From contig CADBBH010000007.1 of the NCBI GenBank assembly GCA_902792905.1, positions 62,001-126,000 of the forward strand: a stretch of 64,000 bases of DNA. Direction: 5' to 3'. The first letter of the stretch is position 1. Each line of letters opens with the position of its first letter. The translations under genes and the position numbers were made by a program. Origin of the DNA: Oscillospiraceae bacterium. GTDB lineage: Bacteria > Bacillota > Clostridia > Oscillospirales > Acutalibacteraceae. Shown here piece after piece: positions 15,906-23,829 of the stretch. A model generated the notes under the pieces. That model was not told where the DNA came from. It did no database searches and saw only the letters and a list, made by a program, of their open reading frames with translations.

Positions 15906-17048
15906 TTAAAGCCCGAAATGAGCGAGCATATCATTGTAACAGTCAACCGTAGCCGGGTGGACCGGTCTGTCATGGGCAACAAGATAATTCACTGTGTAGC
16001 GCGAGGTATAGAGCATCGCGTGCTCGAGTGAAATCTTTGCGAGACGCCTGACCGTATCGACGTCGGGATAATCCCTGTCCGCCGAAATGAAATCCGCGGT
16101 ATAGACGATTTTCTGAAGCAGTGTCATCCCCGCTCTGCCGGTCGTGTGCCATCTGATTGCCGAGAGAATTTCCTCATCATCAATTATGCCGTTTTTCCTG
16201 AGATAGACGGGAGCCGACATCTGGTGATGAATCTTATAGTTGCCCTTTTCGAGCGCCGTCATTTCATCGCCGGCAAGCGCAAGCTGCTCCTCTTCGGGCA
16301 GACGCTTCGTGATATCGTGGAGCAGGCCCGCGAGCTTTGCCTTATTTACATCCGCTCCGTATAGAGCGGCAAGCTCGCCCGCCGCCTCGCTGACGCATTC
16401 GCTGTGATAGAGACGCTTGGCATCAAGCATATTCGAAAGCAGGGCGCGGTATTCGTCAAAATCGTCATCATAGAGCTTATGCTCTGCGATATATTCCGCA
16501 ACGCCGCCCTCAAGCAGGTCCTCACAGTTGAAATTGCTCTTGAGCCTTGCCCTAAGCTCCGTCGAGCTGAGCTCGAGCGGCTCATACTCGGCATAAATTA
16601 TCTTTTTGCGCTGTTCATCCGAATAGGGCGAAAAATCCGGAGTGAATCCGTGTACTCTCGCCGCGACGCAGAGAGTGCAGAGATTCAGAATCTCATCCCA
16701 GAGATACCACTTGGTAAATGTCTCAAACATATCCGAGCCAATGATGAAATACAGCTCGTCGCCGGGATATTTTTCCTTCAATTCGCGCAGGGTATCGACC
16801 GTGTAGCTCGTGTCGCCCCTGTCAATCTCAATTGACGAAACCTCAAAGAACGGAGGCGGAAACGCGATTTTACACATATTAAGCCGGTCTTCCCCGCTCA
16901 CAAACGCTGCGGAGGATTTATGCGGAGCGATGTTCGACGGAATAATCAGCACCCTGTCGAGCCCCGCGAAAGCCGCGCATTTTTTCGCGATATTCAGATG
17001 GCCCTTATGAGGAGGATTGAAGCTTCCTCCGAGAATTCCGGTCTTCAT
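15906..17048 (-). CDS. nadD-yqeK: NadD-YqeK fusion: nicotinate-nucleotide adenylyltransferase plus HD phosphohydrolase
   Basis: One 380-residue frame joins two enzymes that are usually separate neighbours. Residues 1 to about 190 are NadD, with the nucleotidyl-transferase motif GGSFNPPHKGH (8-18) and the late SSTELR motif; it converts nicotinate mononucleotide to deamido-NAD. Residues about 195-380 are a YqeK HD domain (AGLLHDITK, RWHTTGRAGMTLLQKIVYTADF), a family characterised as symmetrical Ap4A hydrolase. All metal-binding His/Asp positions appear intact. The ATG overlaps the stop of the upstream permease gene by one base, so translation is coupled. No internal ribosome site is evident at the domain joint. 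Confidence 0.93.
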   Translation of the reverse strand: MKTGILGGSFNPPHKGHLNIAKKCAAFAGLDRVLIIPSNIAPHKSSAAFVSGEDRLNMCKIAFPPPFFEVSSIEIDRGDTSYTVDTLRELKEKYPGDELYFIIGSDMFETFTKWYLWDEILNLCTLCVAARVHGFTPDFSPYSDEQRKKIIYAEYEPLELSSTELRARLKSNFNCEDLLEGGVAEYIAEHKLYDDDFDEYRALLSNMLDAKRLYHSECVSEAAGELAALYGADVNKAKLAGLLHDITKRLPEEEQLALAGDEMTALEKGNYKIHHQMSAPVYLRKNGIIDDEEILSAIRWHTTGRAGMTLLQKIVYTADFISADRDYPDVDTVRRLAKISLEHAMLYTSRYTVNYLVAHDRPVHPATVDCYNDMLAHFGL

Positions 17049-17884
17049 CAGCTGATGTTTATTCTCTTATGCATGATGTGGGAGGTCAGGAAGAAATAAA
17101 CTATATCCTGAATCACCATATATACGAAGGGAATAAGCTCAAGGGGAGTGCCTTTTGAGGTGATATTGCCGAAATTAATCTTCATTGATTTATCCGCGCC
17201 GAGAACGATATAGATTCCGAAATACTTTTCAAACAGCGAAATTCCCGCGGTGAAAATGATGAAGGTGCCGATGAAAATCAGGATTGACCAGATTATATGC
17301 GCCTTCTGGAACTGGCGGATATGAGAGAGGGCTATTGAAAAATAGACCATAATTGTAAAGGAAAGAACGGTGCCGAAGAAATAGGCGATGAAATATATTG
17401 CGTAGGTGATAATCTGCGCCTTAGAAGGGAAATTCGCGAAGAGTGAGAGCATCGCCGAGGCGCTGTCAATCGTATCACCGTATTCGCCCTGAACATATCT
17501 TGTGATAAGATCGGTAACGAGGATGAAATCCGCGAAGGATACTACCATCCACAGGCCGTAGATAATGAGCTTAGAGCCGAGAAGCTGATGGCTGTTTACG
17601 GGAAGGGTGAAGCTCAGATAACCCTGCTGGCCGAAAAGCGATTTCTGATAATCATAAACAACGAAGAAGAAGGTAACGAAAATCAGAAGCACGGAAACAA
17701 CCCAGCCGATTCCGCCGCCGAGAAGCAGATACTTCTGCTTATGCGCGTATTTACCGAAATAGAAGACGGCGAGCGCGACTATCTCAACGAGGTAAAAGAG
17801 AGGAATAACTCTCGCGCTCGCAAGGAAATCGTTTTTGAGAAGCTTGAGCATCTTGCCCTTGACTTTATCAGAACTGCCAGTCAC
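17048..17884 (-). CDS. ABC transporter permease (ABC-2-like membrane protein)
   Basis: From a GTG at 17884 the protein has 278 residues. A short N-terminal cytoplasmic part is followed by about six membrane segments (for example VIPLFYLVEIVALAVFYF, WVVSVLLIFVTFFFVVY and TYAIYFIAYFFGTVLSFTIM). The GTG overlaps the ATPase gene by 17 bases and follows AAGGAGG; an ATG at 17851 is the alternative. Pairing with the upstream ATPase identifies it as the membrane half of an ABC-2 type exporter. The GLPVNSHQLLGSKL-like text (SFTLPVNSHQLLGSKLI) is common in Clostridial ABC permeases of this size. The substrate is unknown. Confidence 0.82.
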   Translation of the reverse strand: MTGSSDKVKGKMLKLLKNDFLASARVIPLFYLVEIVALAVFYFGKYAHKQKYLLLGGGIGWVVSVLLIFVTFFFVVYDYQKSLFGQQGYLSFTLPVNSHQLLGSKLIIYGLWMVVSFADFILVTDLITRYVQGEYGDTIDSASAMLSLFANFPSKAQIITYAIYFIAYFFGTVLSFTIMVYFSIALSHIRQFQKAHIIWSILIFIGTFIIFTAGISLFEKYFGIYIVLGADKSMKINFGNITSKGTPLELIPFVYMVIQDIVYFFLTSHIMHKRINIS

Positions 17885-18575
17885 TTGCAAACACCTCCTT
17901 GAACACTTCGTTGACCGTCTTGCCGGTTGATGTGAGATGGGCAACGGTATCCTGCATAAGCAGCTTGCCTCTGCCTATCATTATAATCGAATCGAGAACG
18001 CCCTCTATATCGTGAATAAGATGGGTGGACATCATAAGAGTCGAACCCTCGGGGCGGTTTCTGATTATCGAATCAAGGATGAAATCTCTCGCCGCGGGGT
18101 CAACGCCGCCCATCGGCTCGTCGAGAATATAAATCTTCGCGTTTCTGCACATAACGAGGATGAGCTGAAGCTTTTCCTGCTGGCCTTTTGACATGGTCTT
18201 CGCCTTCTGCTTATGGGGGAGCTGGAAAGTGTCGAGCATCTTCATCGCCTTGGGCAGATCGAAATCATCATAAAAATCGGCAATGTATTTGATTGCGTCA
18301 TCGGCGGTCATCCAGTTTGCGAGATATGTTTTTTCGGGCAGATAGGCGACGAGCGATTTGCTCTTGGCACCCGGTCTGAGACCGTCAACAAAAACATCTC
18401 CGCTGTAATCGTTGATAAGGCCGGTGAGAATCTTGATGAGCGAGGTCTTGCCGCTGCCGTTCGGCCCGAGCAGACCTATTATCTGACCGTCTTCAAGCCC
18501 GAAGGAGACTTCCTTCAATACGGTGTTGCGGCCGTAGGACTTCGTCAGATTGTTTACTCTTATTATTTCGGACAA
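17868..18575 (-). CDS. ABC transporter ATP-binding protein
   Basis: The 235-residue ATPase has Walker A GPNGSGKT (37-44), a signature MSKGQQ (128-133) that replaces LSGGQ, Walker B IYILDEP (148-154) and the H-loop STHLIHD. It energises the membrane partner encoded next. The TTG at 18575 is chosen as start because GGAGGG lies 6 bases upstream; an earlier in-frame TTG contains that ribosome site inside its codons. Its small size and domain order fit the drug or bacteriocin exporter class of ABC-2 systems, but the substrate is not shown. It is the first gene of a five-gene operon running into leuS. Confidence 0.92.
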   Translation of the reverse strand: MSEIIRVNNLTKSYGRNTVLKEVSFGLEDGQIIGLLGPNGSGKTSLIKILTGLINDYSGDVFVDGLRPGAKSKSLVAYLPEKTYLANWMTADDAIKYIADFYDDFDLPKAMKMLDTFQLPHKQKAKTMSKGQQEKLQLILVMCRNAKIYILDEPMGGVDPAARDFILDSIIRNRPEGSTLMMSTHLIHDIEGVLDSIIMIGRGKLLMQDTVAHLTSTGKTVNEVFKEVFASDWQF

Positions 18576-18621
18576 ATTGAACCCTCCGTTCAAATTAAAG
18601 TTCGCATATTTTCACAGATAC

Positions 18622-18630
18622 ATTATAGCA
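18622..18630 (-). promoter_or_regulatory. Extended -10 promoter of the ABC-nadD-leuS operon
   Basis: The minus strand reads TGCTATAAT (18630-18622), an extended -10 element, about 45 bases before the ATPase TTG. No good -35 is visible at 17 bases, which is usual for extended -10 promoters. Confidence 0.6.
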
Positions 18631-18712
18631 TCTATTGTATTAAAATAAAACAGTAATTTTTACAGAATTTGAAAGTGATATTAACTTATTTTTAACATTT
18701 GAGTTAAAAAGA

Positions 18713-18734
18713 ACCGCGCCCCACGGGACGCGGT
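18713..18734 (-). terminator. Terminator of the hemolysin III gene
   Basis: ACCGCG and CGCGGT at the ends of 18713-18734, with CCC/GGG inside, form a G+C-rich stem. On the minus strand it is followed by TCTTTTTAAC. Confidence 0.8.
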
Positions 18735-18740
18735 GTCTGA

Positions 18741-19412
18741 TTACATACAATGCAGGATTATCGGCACGGACATAACTATTGATCCGAGCAGGATGAATAT
18801 ATGGAAAACGCTGTGGCAGTATTTGTAACCGAGCTTCTGCAAAACGAAGAATATCATGCCCGATGTATAGACCGCGCCGCCCGCGATAATGAGAACAATG
18901 AAGCTGGTCGGGAACGCGAGGCGCATCCATTTGAGCGTGAATATTACTCCCCAGCCTGCAAGAAAATACGCGCCGTATGAAATGACTTTGAATTTTACCA
19001 TATCTATCGCGGTGAAAACTATTCCTATAATTGAAGTCACGCATACTATGGAGAATGAAATCCAGGCGACCTTCGGATTTACCGAGCGTATGCCCGTGAG
19101 CGCGACAGGCGCGAAGGAGCCGGCTATCAGGCCGTAAATATCGCAGTGGTCTATTACCCTCATTATTATCTTGCCCTTGAGCGATTTCCTCGGATTCAGG
19201 CCGTGATAAACACTTGAAATGCAATAGACCACTATCATCGACATACCGTAAACTATGCCGGAGAGTATGCCGGCGATATTGTGATGCCAGCCCGCTCTGC
19301 CCACGCAGACAAGCAGAACCGCGAGGCCGTAAACTGCGCCGACAATATGGGTTATCATATTCATTTTTTCTTCGTTGTAGGAATAGCGGGGAAGCTTGTG
19401 CTTGGCCTTCAA
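18741..19412 (-). CDS. Hemolysin III / PAQR-type membrane protein
   Basis: This 223-residue protein has seven membrane segments and the HlyIII motifs: an N-terminal MITHIVGAVYG helix with conserved His, SSVYHGLNP, IDHCDIYGLIAGSFAP and a last helix with HSVFHIFILLGS. These His, Ser and Asp residues are the zinc-site residues of the wider PAQR superfamily. Biochemical roles of bacterial members are poorly known. It starts at a TTG (19412) after AAAGGGAG. It stands alone, divergent from the phosphodiester glycosidase, with a G+C palindrome between the two genes. Confidence 0.9.
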   Translation of the reverse strand: MKAKHKLPRYSYNEEKMNMITHIVGAVYGLAVLLVCVGRAGWHHNIAGILSGIVYGMSMIVVYCISSVYHGLNPRKSLKGKIIMRVIDHCDIYGLIAGSFAPVALTGIRSVNPKVAWISFSIVCVTSIIGIVFTAIDMVKFKVISYGAYFLAGWGVIFTLKWMRLAFPTSFIVLIIAGGAVYTSGMIFFVLQKLGYKYCHSVFHIFILLGSIVMSVPIILHCM

Positions 19413-19456
19413 TCAATCACTCCCTTTCGCCGGAAACCGGTTGTATATGAATTATA

Positions 19457-19485
19457 TTGACAATGCCGCCGGCGGGCGGTAGAAT
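19457..19485 (+). promoter_or_regulatory. Promoter of the phosphodiester glycosidase with spacer palindrome
   Basis: TTGACA (19457-19462) and TAGAAT (19480-19485) are 17 bases apart. The spacer holds the perfect palindrome CCGCCGGCGG (19466-19475). The minus strand carries TATAAT overlapping the TTGACA, pointing towards hemolysin III, so a protein bound here could affect both genes. Confidence 0.75.
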
Positions 19486-19518
19486 GGTTTATGAGAAATC
19501 AGGAAATGCGGTAATGAT

Positions 19519-20616
19519 ATGAAAATAATATCTGCAGAATATATCAAAAAAGGAAATACTATCAAGGCGGTCGTGCGCACGGACAAACCCGGATATGACG
19601 CCTGCCTGATGATCGGCTGCTGCGTTTTTCCCGATGAATTCAACATCGAGGAGCCGTATGACAGAAAAGCGCACGTTTTTCATTTTGAAGAGCATTACGC
19701 CGAAGGGAGCGGGGAATTTGCTCTGCTTGTAAAAAAGCACAGAAAATCGCGCCGCGCAAAGAGAATCGGCTTTGAATTCAGCCCTGTATTTAAGGATGAA
19801 AACGCCCTGCTTGAAGAATACAACAGCCGCTTTGAGATAAAAAAAGAGGAAAAGGAAACAGTCGCCCGGGGCGTGGTTTACACGCACTTTTCGATTGAGG
19901 ATAAGAACAGGGCTCCGGTCCACGCGTTCACTCTGGAAATCGACACAAAGCTCGCTTCGCTCTATACCGGCACTCCGGATGACGGATACGCGAATGTGAA
20001 CGTCAAGGCGAAAGTGCCTGAAATGATTGACTGCGCCGTAAAGAACGGAGTAAAGGTCGTCGCGGCGATAAACGCCGATTTCTTTGATATGTTCGGCGAC
20101 TGCCATCCTTCGGGTTTATGCGTAAAGAACTCAAGAACCGTTGCCAACGCGGACAGTCCGAGACCTTTCATAGGCATAAAAAAGGACGGAACGCCGGTTA
20201 TCACCGATATAAATGAGACGCCCGGCATCATACAGGAGCTTGATCAGGCGGCAGCGGGCCTTGAAATGATAGTAAAAGACGGAAAAATCGCCGACTACGG
20301 TCCGCTTGAGCCGTTCTCTTTTGTCAGGCATCCGCGCACGGCTGCGGGCGTAAAATCCGACGGCACGGTCATTCTGCTCGCGGTTGACGGCAGAATCCCC
20401 GAATATTCCAACGGAGCGACTCTTGTTGACCTCGCGGAATTCATGATAAAACTCGGAGCCGACCGCGCAATAAATCTTGACGGCGGCGGCTCTTCGATAG
20501 TCTATACAAAATCTTCAGACGGTTTCCTGCTGAGAAACCGTCCGGCGGACCTGATCCGCCCGCGCGCAATGCTCATACGCAAGGAGTTCAACGCCCTGCT
20601 GGTGGTTGAGAAATAA
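19519..20616 (+). CDS. Phosphodiester glycosidase (NAGPA/DUF2233) family protein
   Basis: The 365-residue protein has a beta-rich N terminus and, from about residue 125, the NAGPA domain: HAFTLEIDTK, AAINADFFDM, HPRTAAGVKSDGTVILLAVDGR and the strongly conserved end INLDGGGSSI. Human NAGPA removes GlcNAc from a phosphodiester; bacterial relatives act on N-acetylglucosamine-1-phosphodiesters or are of unknown role. No signal peptide is visible, which is unusual because many bacterial members are exported. The last 29 bases overlap the 3' end of the convergent DUF4186 gene, with no space for a terminator between them. Confidence 0.87.
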   Translation: MKIISAEYIKKGNTIKAVVRTDKPGYDACLMIGCCVFPDEFNIEEPYDRKAHVFHFEEHYAEGSGEFALLVKKHRKSRRAKRIGFEFSPVFKDENALLEEYNSRFEIKKEEKETVARGVVYTHFSIEDKNRAPVHAFTLEIDTKLASLYTGTPDDGYANVNVKAKVPEMIDCAVKNGVKVVAAINADFFDMFGDCHPSGLCVKNSRTVANADSPRPFIGIKKDGTPVITDINETPGIIQELDQAAAGLEMIVKDGKIADYGPLEPFSFVRHPRTAAGVKSDGTVILLAVDGRIPEYSNGATLVDLAEFMIKLGADRAINLDGGGSSIVYTKSSDGFLLRNRPADLIRPRAMLIRKEFNALLVVEK

Positions 20617-20962
20617 GCTGTTTCTCAATCCAGGCCATGATGAGATTGACTATTTTCTCCTGTTGGGCGGGAGTAAGCGCACGGTTTTTGGGAACTTTAT
20701 ACCACTTATTCAGGCATCCTCTGCAGCAGCAGGCGGTGGCGTGCATCGCCCTGAATACGGGATGCCCGTGTGTCGGGGTCTGTTTACCGTCATTTAGCGG
20801 CTCTGCCGGAGCGAGCTTCGTTCTCACGAAATCCTCCGCGTGTCTGCGAACGGTTTCGAGGCCCTTTTCTTTTATGTATTCAATATCCTCGGCGCTAAGA
20901 TGAAAGCTTGCCCTGAACCTTGATTTTTCAAGCTTTTCAAGGGCTGTTTCAATGGATTGCAT
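20588..20962 (-). CDS. DUF4186 family protein
   Basis: This 124-residue protein matches DUF4186: RFRASFHLSAEDIEYIKEKG, RRHAEDFV, LAPAEPLNDGKQTPTHGHPV and HATACCCRGCLNKW. The Cys/His-rich CCCRGC block looks like a metal site. Function is unknown across the family. Its ATG overlaps the stop of the lipoprotein gene by one base (TAATG), making it the last gene of the operon that starts at 26903. Its 3' end overlaps the convergent glycosidase gene by 29 bases. Confidence 0.85.
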   Translation of the reverse strand: MQSIETALEKLEKSRFRASFHLSAEDIEYIKEKGLETVRRHAEDFVRTKLAPAEPLNDGKQTPTHGHPVFRAMHATACCCRGCLNKWYKVPKNRALTPAQQEKIVNLIMAWIEKQLISQPPAGR

Positions 20963-21384
20963 TATTTTTTAACCAGCGCGAGCGAATAGATATTACCGTT
21001 GACGGTCACGAGATCCTTCGGGTTTTCGTTTGAATAGACGCCGTTTATATAGAATGCCCATCTTGTGCCCTTCGGAATCTCATAATTGACAACCTCGATT
21101 CCTTTGAGCTTGCCCTTTTCGTTGACGGTGAAATTTGCAACCTTCATCTTTTCGAGCGCGCCGCCGAAGGTCTTTTCCGTTGTCCAGATTTCATAGCCGT
21201 CTATGGTGCCGTCTTCCCTGACAACATCCCAGAAGAAATGGTGGTTGAGACCCGGCTTGCCGTAGATGGTTCTTATCGCCGTGCGGGATCTGGTTTCAAT
21301 TTTCTCGGGCGCCTTTCGGCCGCAGGAGCAGAGTGCGCCCGCAAGGCACAGAACAGCAAGAATAACAGAAATAACTTTACGCAT
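20962..21384 (-). CDS. Lipoprotein with DUF4430-like domain
   Basis: The 140-residue product has a lipoprotein signal with LCSC, lipidated at Cys21. The mature part has the layout of DUF4430 (the transcobalamin C-terminal-like ubiquitin-roll fold): TFGGALEKM, then FTVNEKGKLKGIEVVNY, then WAFYINGVYSNENPKDLVTVNGNIYSLALVK, where WAFYVNG is the family hallmark. Such domains occur in surface proteins and may bind ligands; no ligand is evident here. It lies 16 bases downstream of the YhhN gene. Confidence 0.78.
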   Translation of the reverse strand: MRKVISVILAVLCLAGALCSCGRKAPEKIETRSRTAIRTIYGKPGLNHHFFWDVVREDGTIDGYEIWTTEKTFGGALEKMKVANFTVNEKGKLKGIEVVNYEIPKGTRWAFYINGVYSNENPKDLVTVNGNIYSLALVKK

Positions 21385-21400
21385 TATATTTACCTCACTT

Positions 21401-22087
21401 TTATCTTATAGCGACGCTCATTGCGAGCAGAAGCTGGGCCGTGTAATAGGTCGAAAGCTCCGCCGTGACGAGCGTATTTTTCTTTTTTACGGGTGCGAAA
21501 TACAGGAAAGCCAGGCAGGTGTCGCTTATCATAAAGAAACACGAGCCGATAAGAGCGAGTATATTCGCCGTGCACATATCCGCGAGAACAAGATAAATGC
21601 ACATCGCTATTTTCCACGCGAGCATTCCGTAGTAGACGCTGCAGACTATGTGAAACGCTCTGTTGAGCTTCATACCGAACAGCTTTATCAGCACATAGGC
21701 AACAACTCCGACCACGGGAAGCGCAAAAAGGGTTAACGGCTCAAATCCGCTGACCGATGAAAAGGCAAAAATATAGAAAATATGCCCTATCAGAAAGTAT
21801 GCGAGGCCGACCGGAATAAGCTTTTTCTTGAAAGTCGGTGCAATCTCCTTGACTCCGAGAAAAACATCTCCGCAGAATCCGAACATCAGCGCAAAAATTA
21901 TGAAGCTGAAATACTTTATATGTTCGCCGCCCTGCAGATAATTTCCGAATACCGCCACGCTTATGAATCCGAAGCTCGCCATGAACTTGCAGATCATGCC
22001 CTCAAAGGATTTGTTCTTCCGTCTGAAGAGCACGCAAGCTGCGGCAAAAACAAAGGTTGCCGCAATAAGTATGTAAATTACCGGCAT
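21401..22087 (-). CDS. YhhN/TMEM86 family membrane protein (lysoplasmalogenase-like)
   Basis: This 228-residue protein has about eight membrane helices and the YhhN motifs FGFCGDVFLG, LIGHIFYIFAF, CFFMISDTCLAF and STYYTAQLLLA. The Asp, His and Tyr residues within helices match those of TMEM86/YhhN, which hydrolyse the vinyl-ether bond of lysoplasmalogens. Many anaerobic Clostridia make plasmalogens, so the activity is plausible, though untested here. It lies 3 bases after the GNAT gene and is part of the same operon. Confidence 0.85.
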   Translation of the reverse strand: MPVIYILIAATFVFAAACVLFRRKNKSFEGMICKFMASFGFISVAVFGNYLQGGEHIKYFSFIIFALMFGFCGDVFLGVKEIAPTFKKKLIPVGLAYFLIGHIFYIFAFSSVSGFEPLTLFALPVVGVVAYVLIKLFGMKLNRAFHIVCSVYYGMLAWKIAMCIYLVLADMCTANILALIGSCFFMISDTCLAFLYFAPVKKKNTLVTAELSTYYTAQLLLAMSVAIR

Positions 22088-22090
22088 CAG

Positions 22091-22816
22091 TTATTCCTCC
22101 TTAACCGATATTGCCCATTTTCCGTATTCTTCAAAGCCGCATTTTTCATAGAATTTAAGCAGTCCGTCATTTCTGCAGAAGAGGAATGACGGCTTTTCTC
22201 CGTCCGCCATATAAGGCACAAGCGCCGATGCGAGCCCTCTGCCCCTGGCTTCGGGATTTGTCACGACTGCGCCGAGCAGAATGCTTTTATCACCCTCAAA
22301 AAGGCGAATGCAGGTCGCAAGCAGTTTTCCGTTTTCGACGATGCCGCCGAATTTTGCCGCGCCGTGATTAATCCTCGCGCATATATCCGCTTTGAAAGCG
22401 CCGAATTCACCGGTCGGGAAGCCCGCGAGATCAAGCAGATTATAGATTTCCCTTAAATCATACTCGTTTACAAACCCTGTGGGTTCGGGATGAAAAGCGG
22501 GAATGAATCTGACAATATATGAGCTGTCCGAAATATTCAGTTTCAGCTTTTCGATAACGGTCTTCTCCGCCTTCACGGAATTATATCCCGCGGCGCCGAG
22601 AAATGCCGAAATTTCTTCGAAATCGGCTCCTTCGCATGCGCAGACGGTAACGTTGCCGTCAATTACGCTCAACGCCGCCGAATTATCCTGAATATAGAAG
22701 CGGACAAAATCCGTGTTTTCAAAGCCGTAAGTCTCAGCCAGAGCGGTTACCGTCGCCGCAAAGGGATCGGCAGGCAGAAACTTCAGCTCACTTTTATTCT
22801 CCGCCAGTTTAATCAT
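22091..22816 (-). CDS. GNAT family N-acetyltransferase
   Basis: The 241-residue protein ends in a GNAT domain (about 115-241): an acetyl-CoA loop in VTNPEARGRGLASALV (Q/RxxGxG/A form) and the closing GLLKFYEKCGFEEYGKW. The first 110 residues form a separate alpha/beta region without a recognisable motif. The acceptor substrate is unknown. Its ATG overlaps the stop of the upstream M42 peptidase gene by 4 bases (ATGA), so the genes are translationally coupled. Confidence 0.85.
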   Translation of the reverse strand: MIKLAENKSELKFLPADPFAATVTALAETYGFENTDFVRFYIQDNSAALSVIDGNVTVCACEGADFEEISAFLGAAGYNSVKAEKTVIEKLKLNISDSSYIVRFIPAFHPEPTGFVNEYDLREIYNLLDLAGFPTGEFGAFKADICARINHGAAKFGGIVENGKLLATCIRLFEGDKSILLGAVVTNPEARGRGLASALVPYMADGEKPSFLFCRNDGLLKFYEKCGFEEYGKWAISVKEE

Positions 22817-23829
22817 TGAGCAAGCTCCGTTATCATCGCTTTCGCGAGGTCCCTGACGGATTCTATATCCTCATATTTGCAAACGCAGCAGGGCGAATGC
22901 AGATATCTTGTCGGCACCGAAATTGTCAGCACTTTAACTCCGCCGCGGCTCTTATGAATCGCGCCCGCGTCATTGCCGCCCGCCACTCTGGTCTTGGTCT
23001 GCGCCTTGATATTATTGTTTCTTGCGACATCGAGCGCCTTTCTGTAAAGGTCAATATCATAGACAGTTGCCCTGTCCATAAATGAAATTGCTCCGCCGTT
23101 TCCGCAAACGCATACCCTCTCTTCGCCTTTGACGCCGCTTATATCGGCGGCGGTCGTGGTTTCAAGGACTATCGCGTAATCGGGATTGACCGTGAACGCG
23201 CTCACGGCAGCGCCCCTTGTGCCGATTTCCTCCTGAACACTGAAGCTGAACCAGCAGTCGTATTCAAGCTCCGAGCGTATGAGATCAATCATAACCGCGC
23301 AGCCGGCCCTGTCGTCTATCGCCTTGGATTTGATGAAGCCGTCGCCGAATTCGATGAATTCACTTTCAAAATGAATTTCTTCGCCCAAGGATACGAGCGA
23401 GAGCGCCTCTTCTTTTGATTTTGCGCCTATGTCAATATATAAATCGTCCTTTTTCGGGAGCGTCTGCTCCTCATCCTTTTCAATCAGATGAATCGGTTTT
23501 ATTCCGAGCACGCCGGGAATGTTCTTTTCGCCTATACGGACATTTCTGCCGATTATGACGGCAGTTTCGACTCCGCCGACATTAGTGAATTTTATGAAGC
23601 CGTCGGAATCGATGCCCGTGACTATCATTCCGACCTCGTCGGTATGAGCGTCGAGCATAATCTTGTTTTTCGGAGTTTTCGCGCCTTTTTTGAAGGCAAT
23701 CAGATTGCCGAGAGGATCGGTTTCATATTCGCAGTATCCGTCAATCTTTGAGATTATATAATCCCTTACCTTATCCTCCCTGCCGGAGATGCCGGGTAAA
23801 TTGCATAAATCTTTAAGAATTTCAAGCAT
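22813..23829 (-). CDS. M42 family metallopeptidase, copy 1
   Basis: This 338-residue protein is an M42 (PepA/TET-type) aminopeptidase. The dinuclear metal ligands and catalytic residues are visible: His in LDAHTDEVG, Asp in IDDRAGC, Glu-Glu in QEEIGTRGA, the LETTTAAD segment, and the late His in RYLHSPCCV. The PDZ-like insert separates the two halves. It would trim N-terminal residues from peptides in the cytosol; family members form dodecameric shells. The ATG at 23829 follows GAGAGGAG inside the end of the upstream gene and overlaps it by 8 bases. An earlier in-frame start at 23847 lacks a ribosome site. Confidence 0.9.
   Translation of the reverse strand: MLEILKDLCNLPGISGREDKVRDYIISKIDGYCEYETDPLGNLIAFKKGAKTPKNKIMLDAHTDEVGMIVTGIDSDGFIKFTNVGGVETAVIIGRNVRIGEKNIPGVLGIKPIHLIEKDEEQTLPKKDDLYIDIGAKSKEEALSLVSLGEEIHFESEFIEFGDGFIKSKAIDDRAGCAVMIDLIRSELEYDCWFSFSVQEEIGTRGAAVSAFTVNPDYAIVLETTTAADISGVKGEERVCVCGNGGAISFMDRATVYDIDLYRKALDVARNNNIKAQTKTRVAGGNDAGAIHKSRGGVKVLTISVPTRYLHSPCCVCKYEDIESVRDLAKAMITELAQ

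Noticed and set aside
18640-19416. Second frame overlapping the hemolysin III gene on the same strand
   Set aside because: The translation is basic and low in hydrophobic residues, whereas the other frame gives a clear seven-helix HlyIII protein with all conserved residues.
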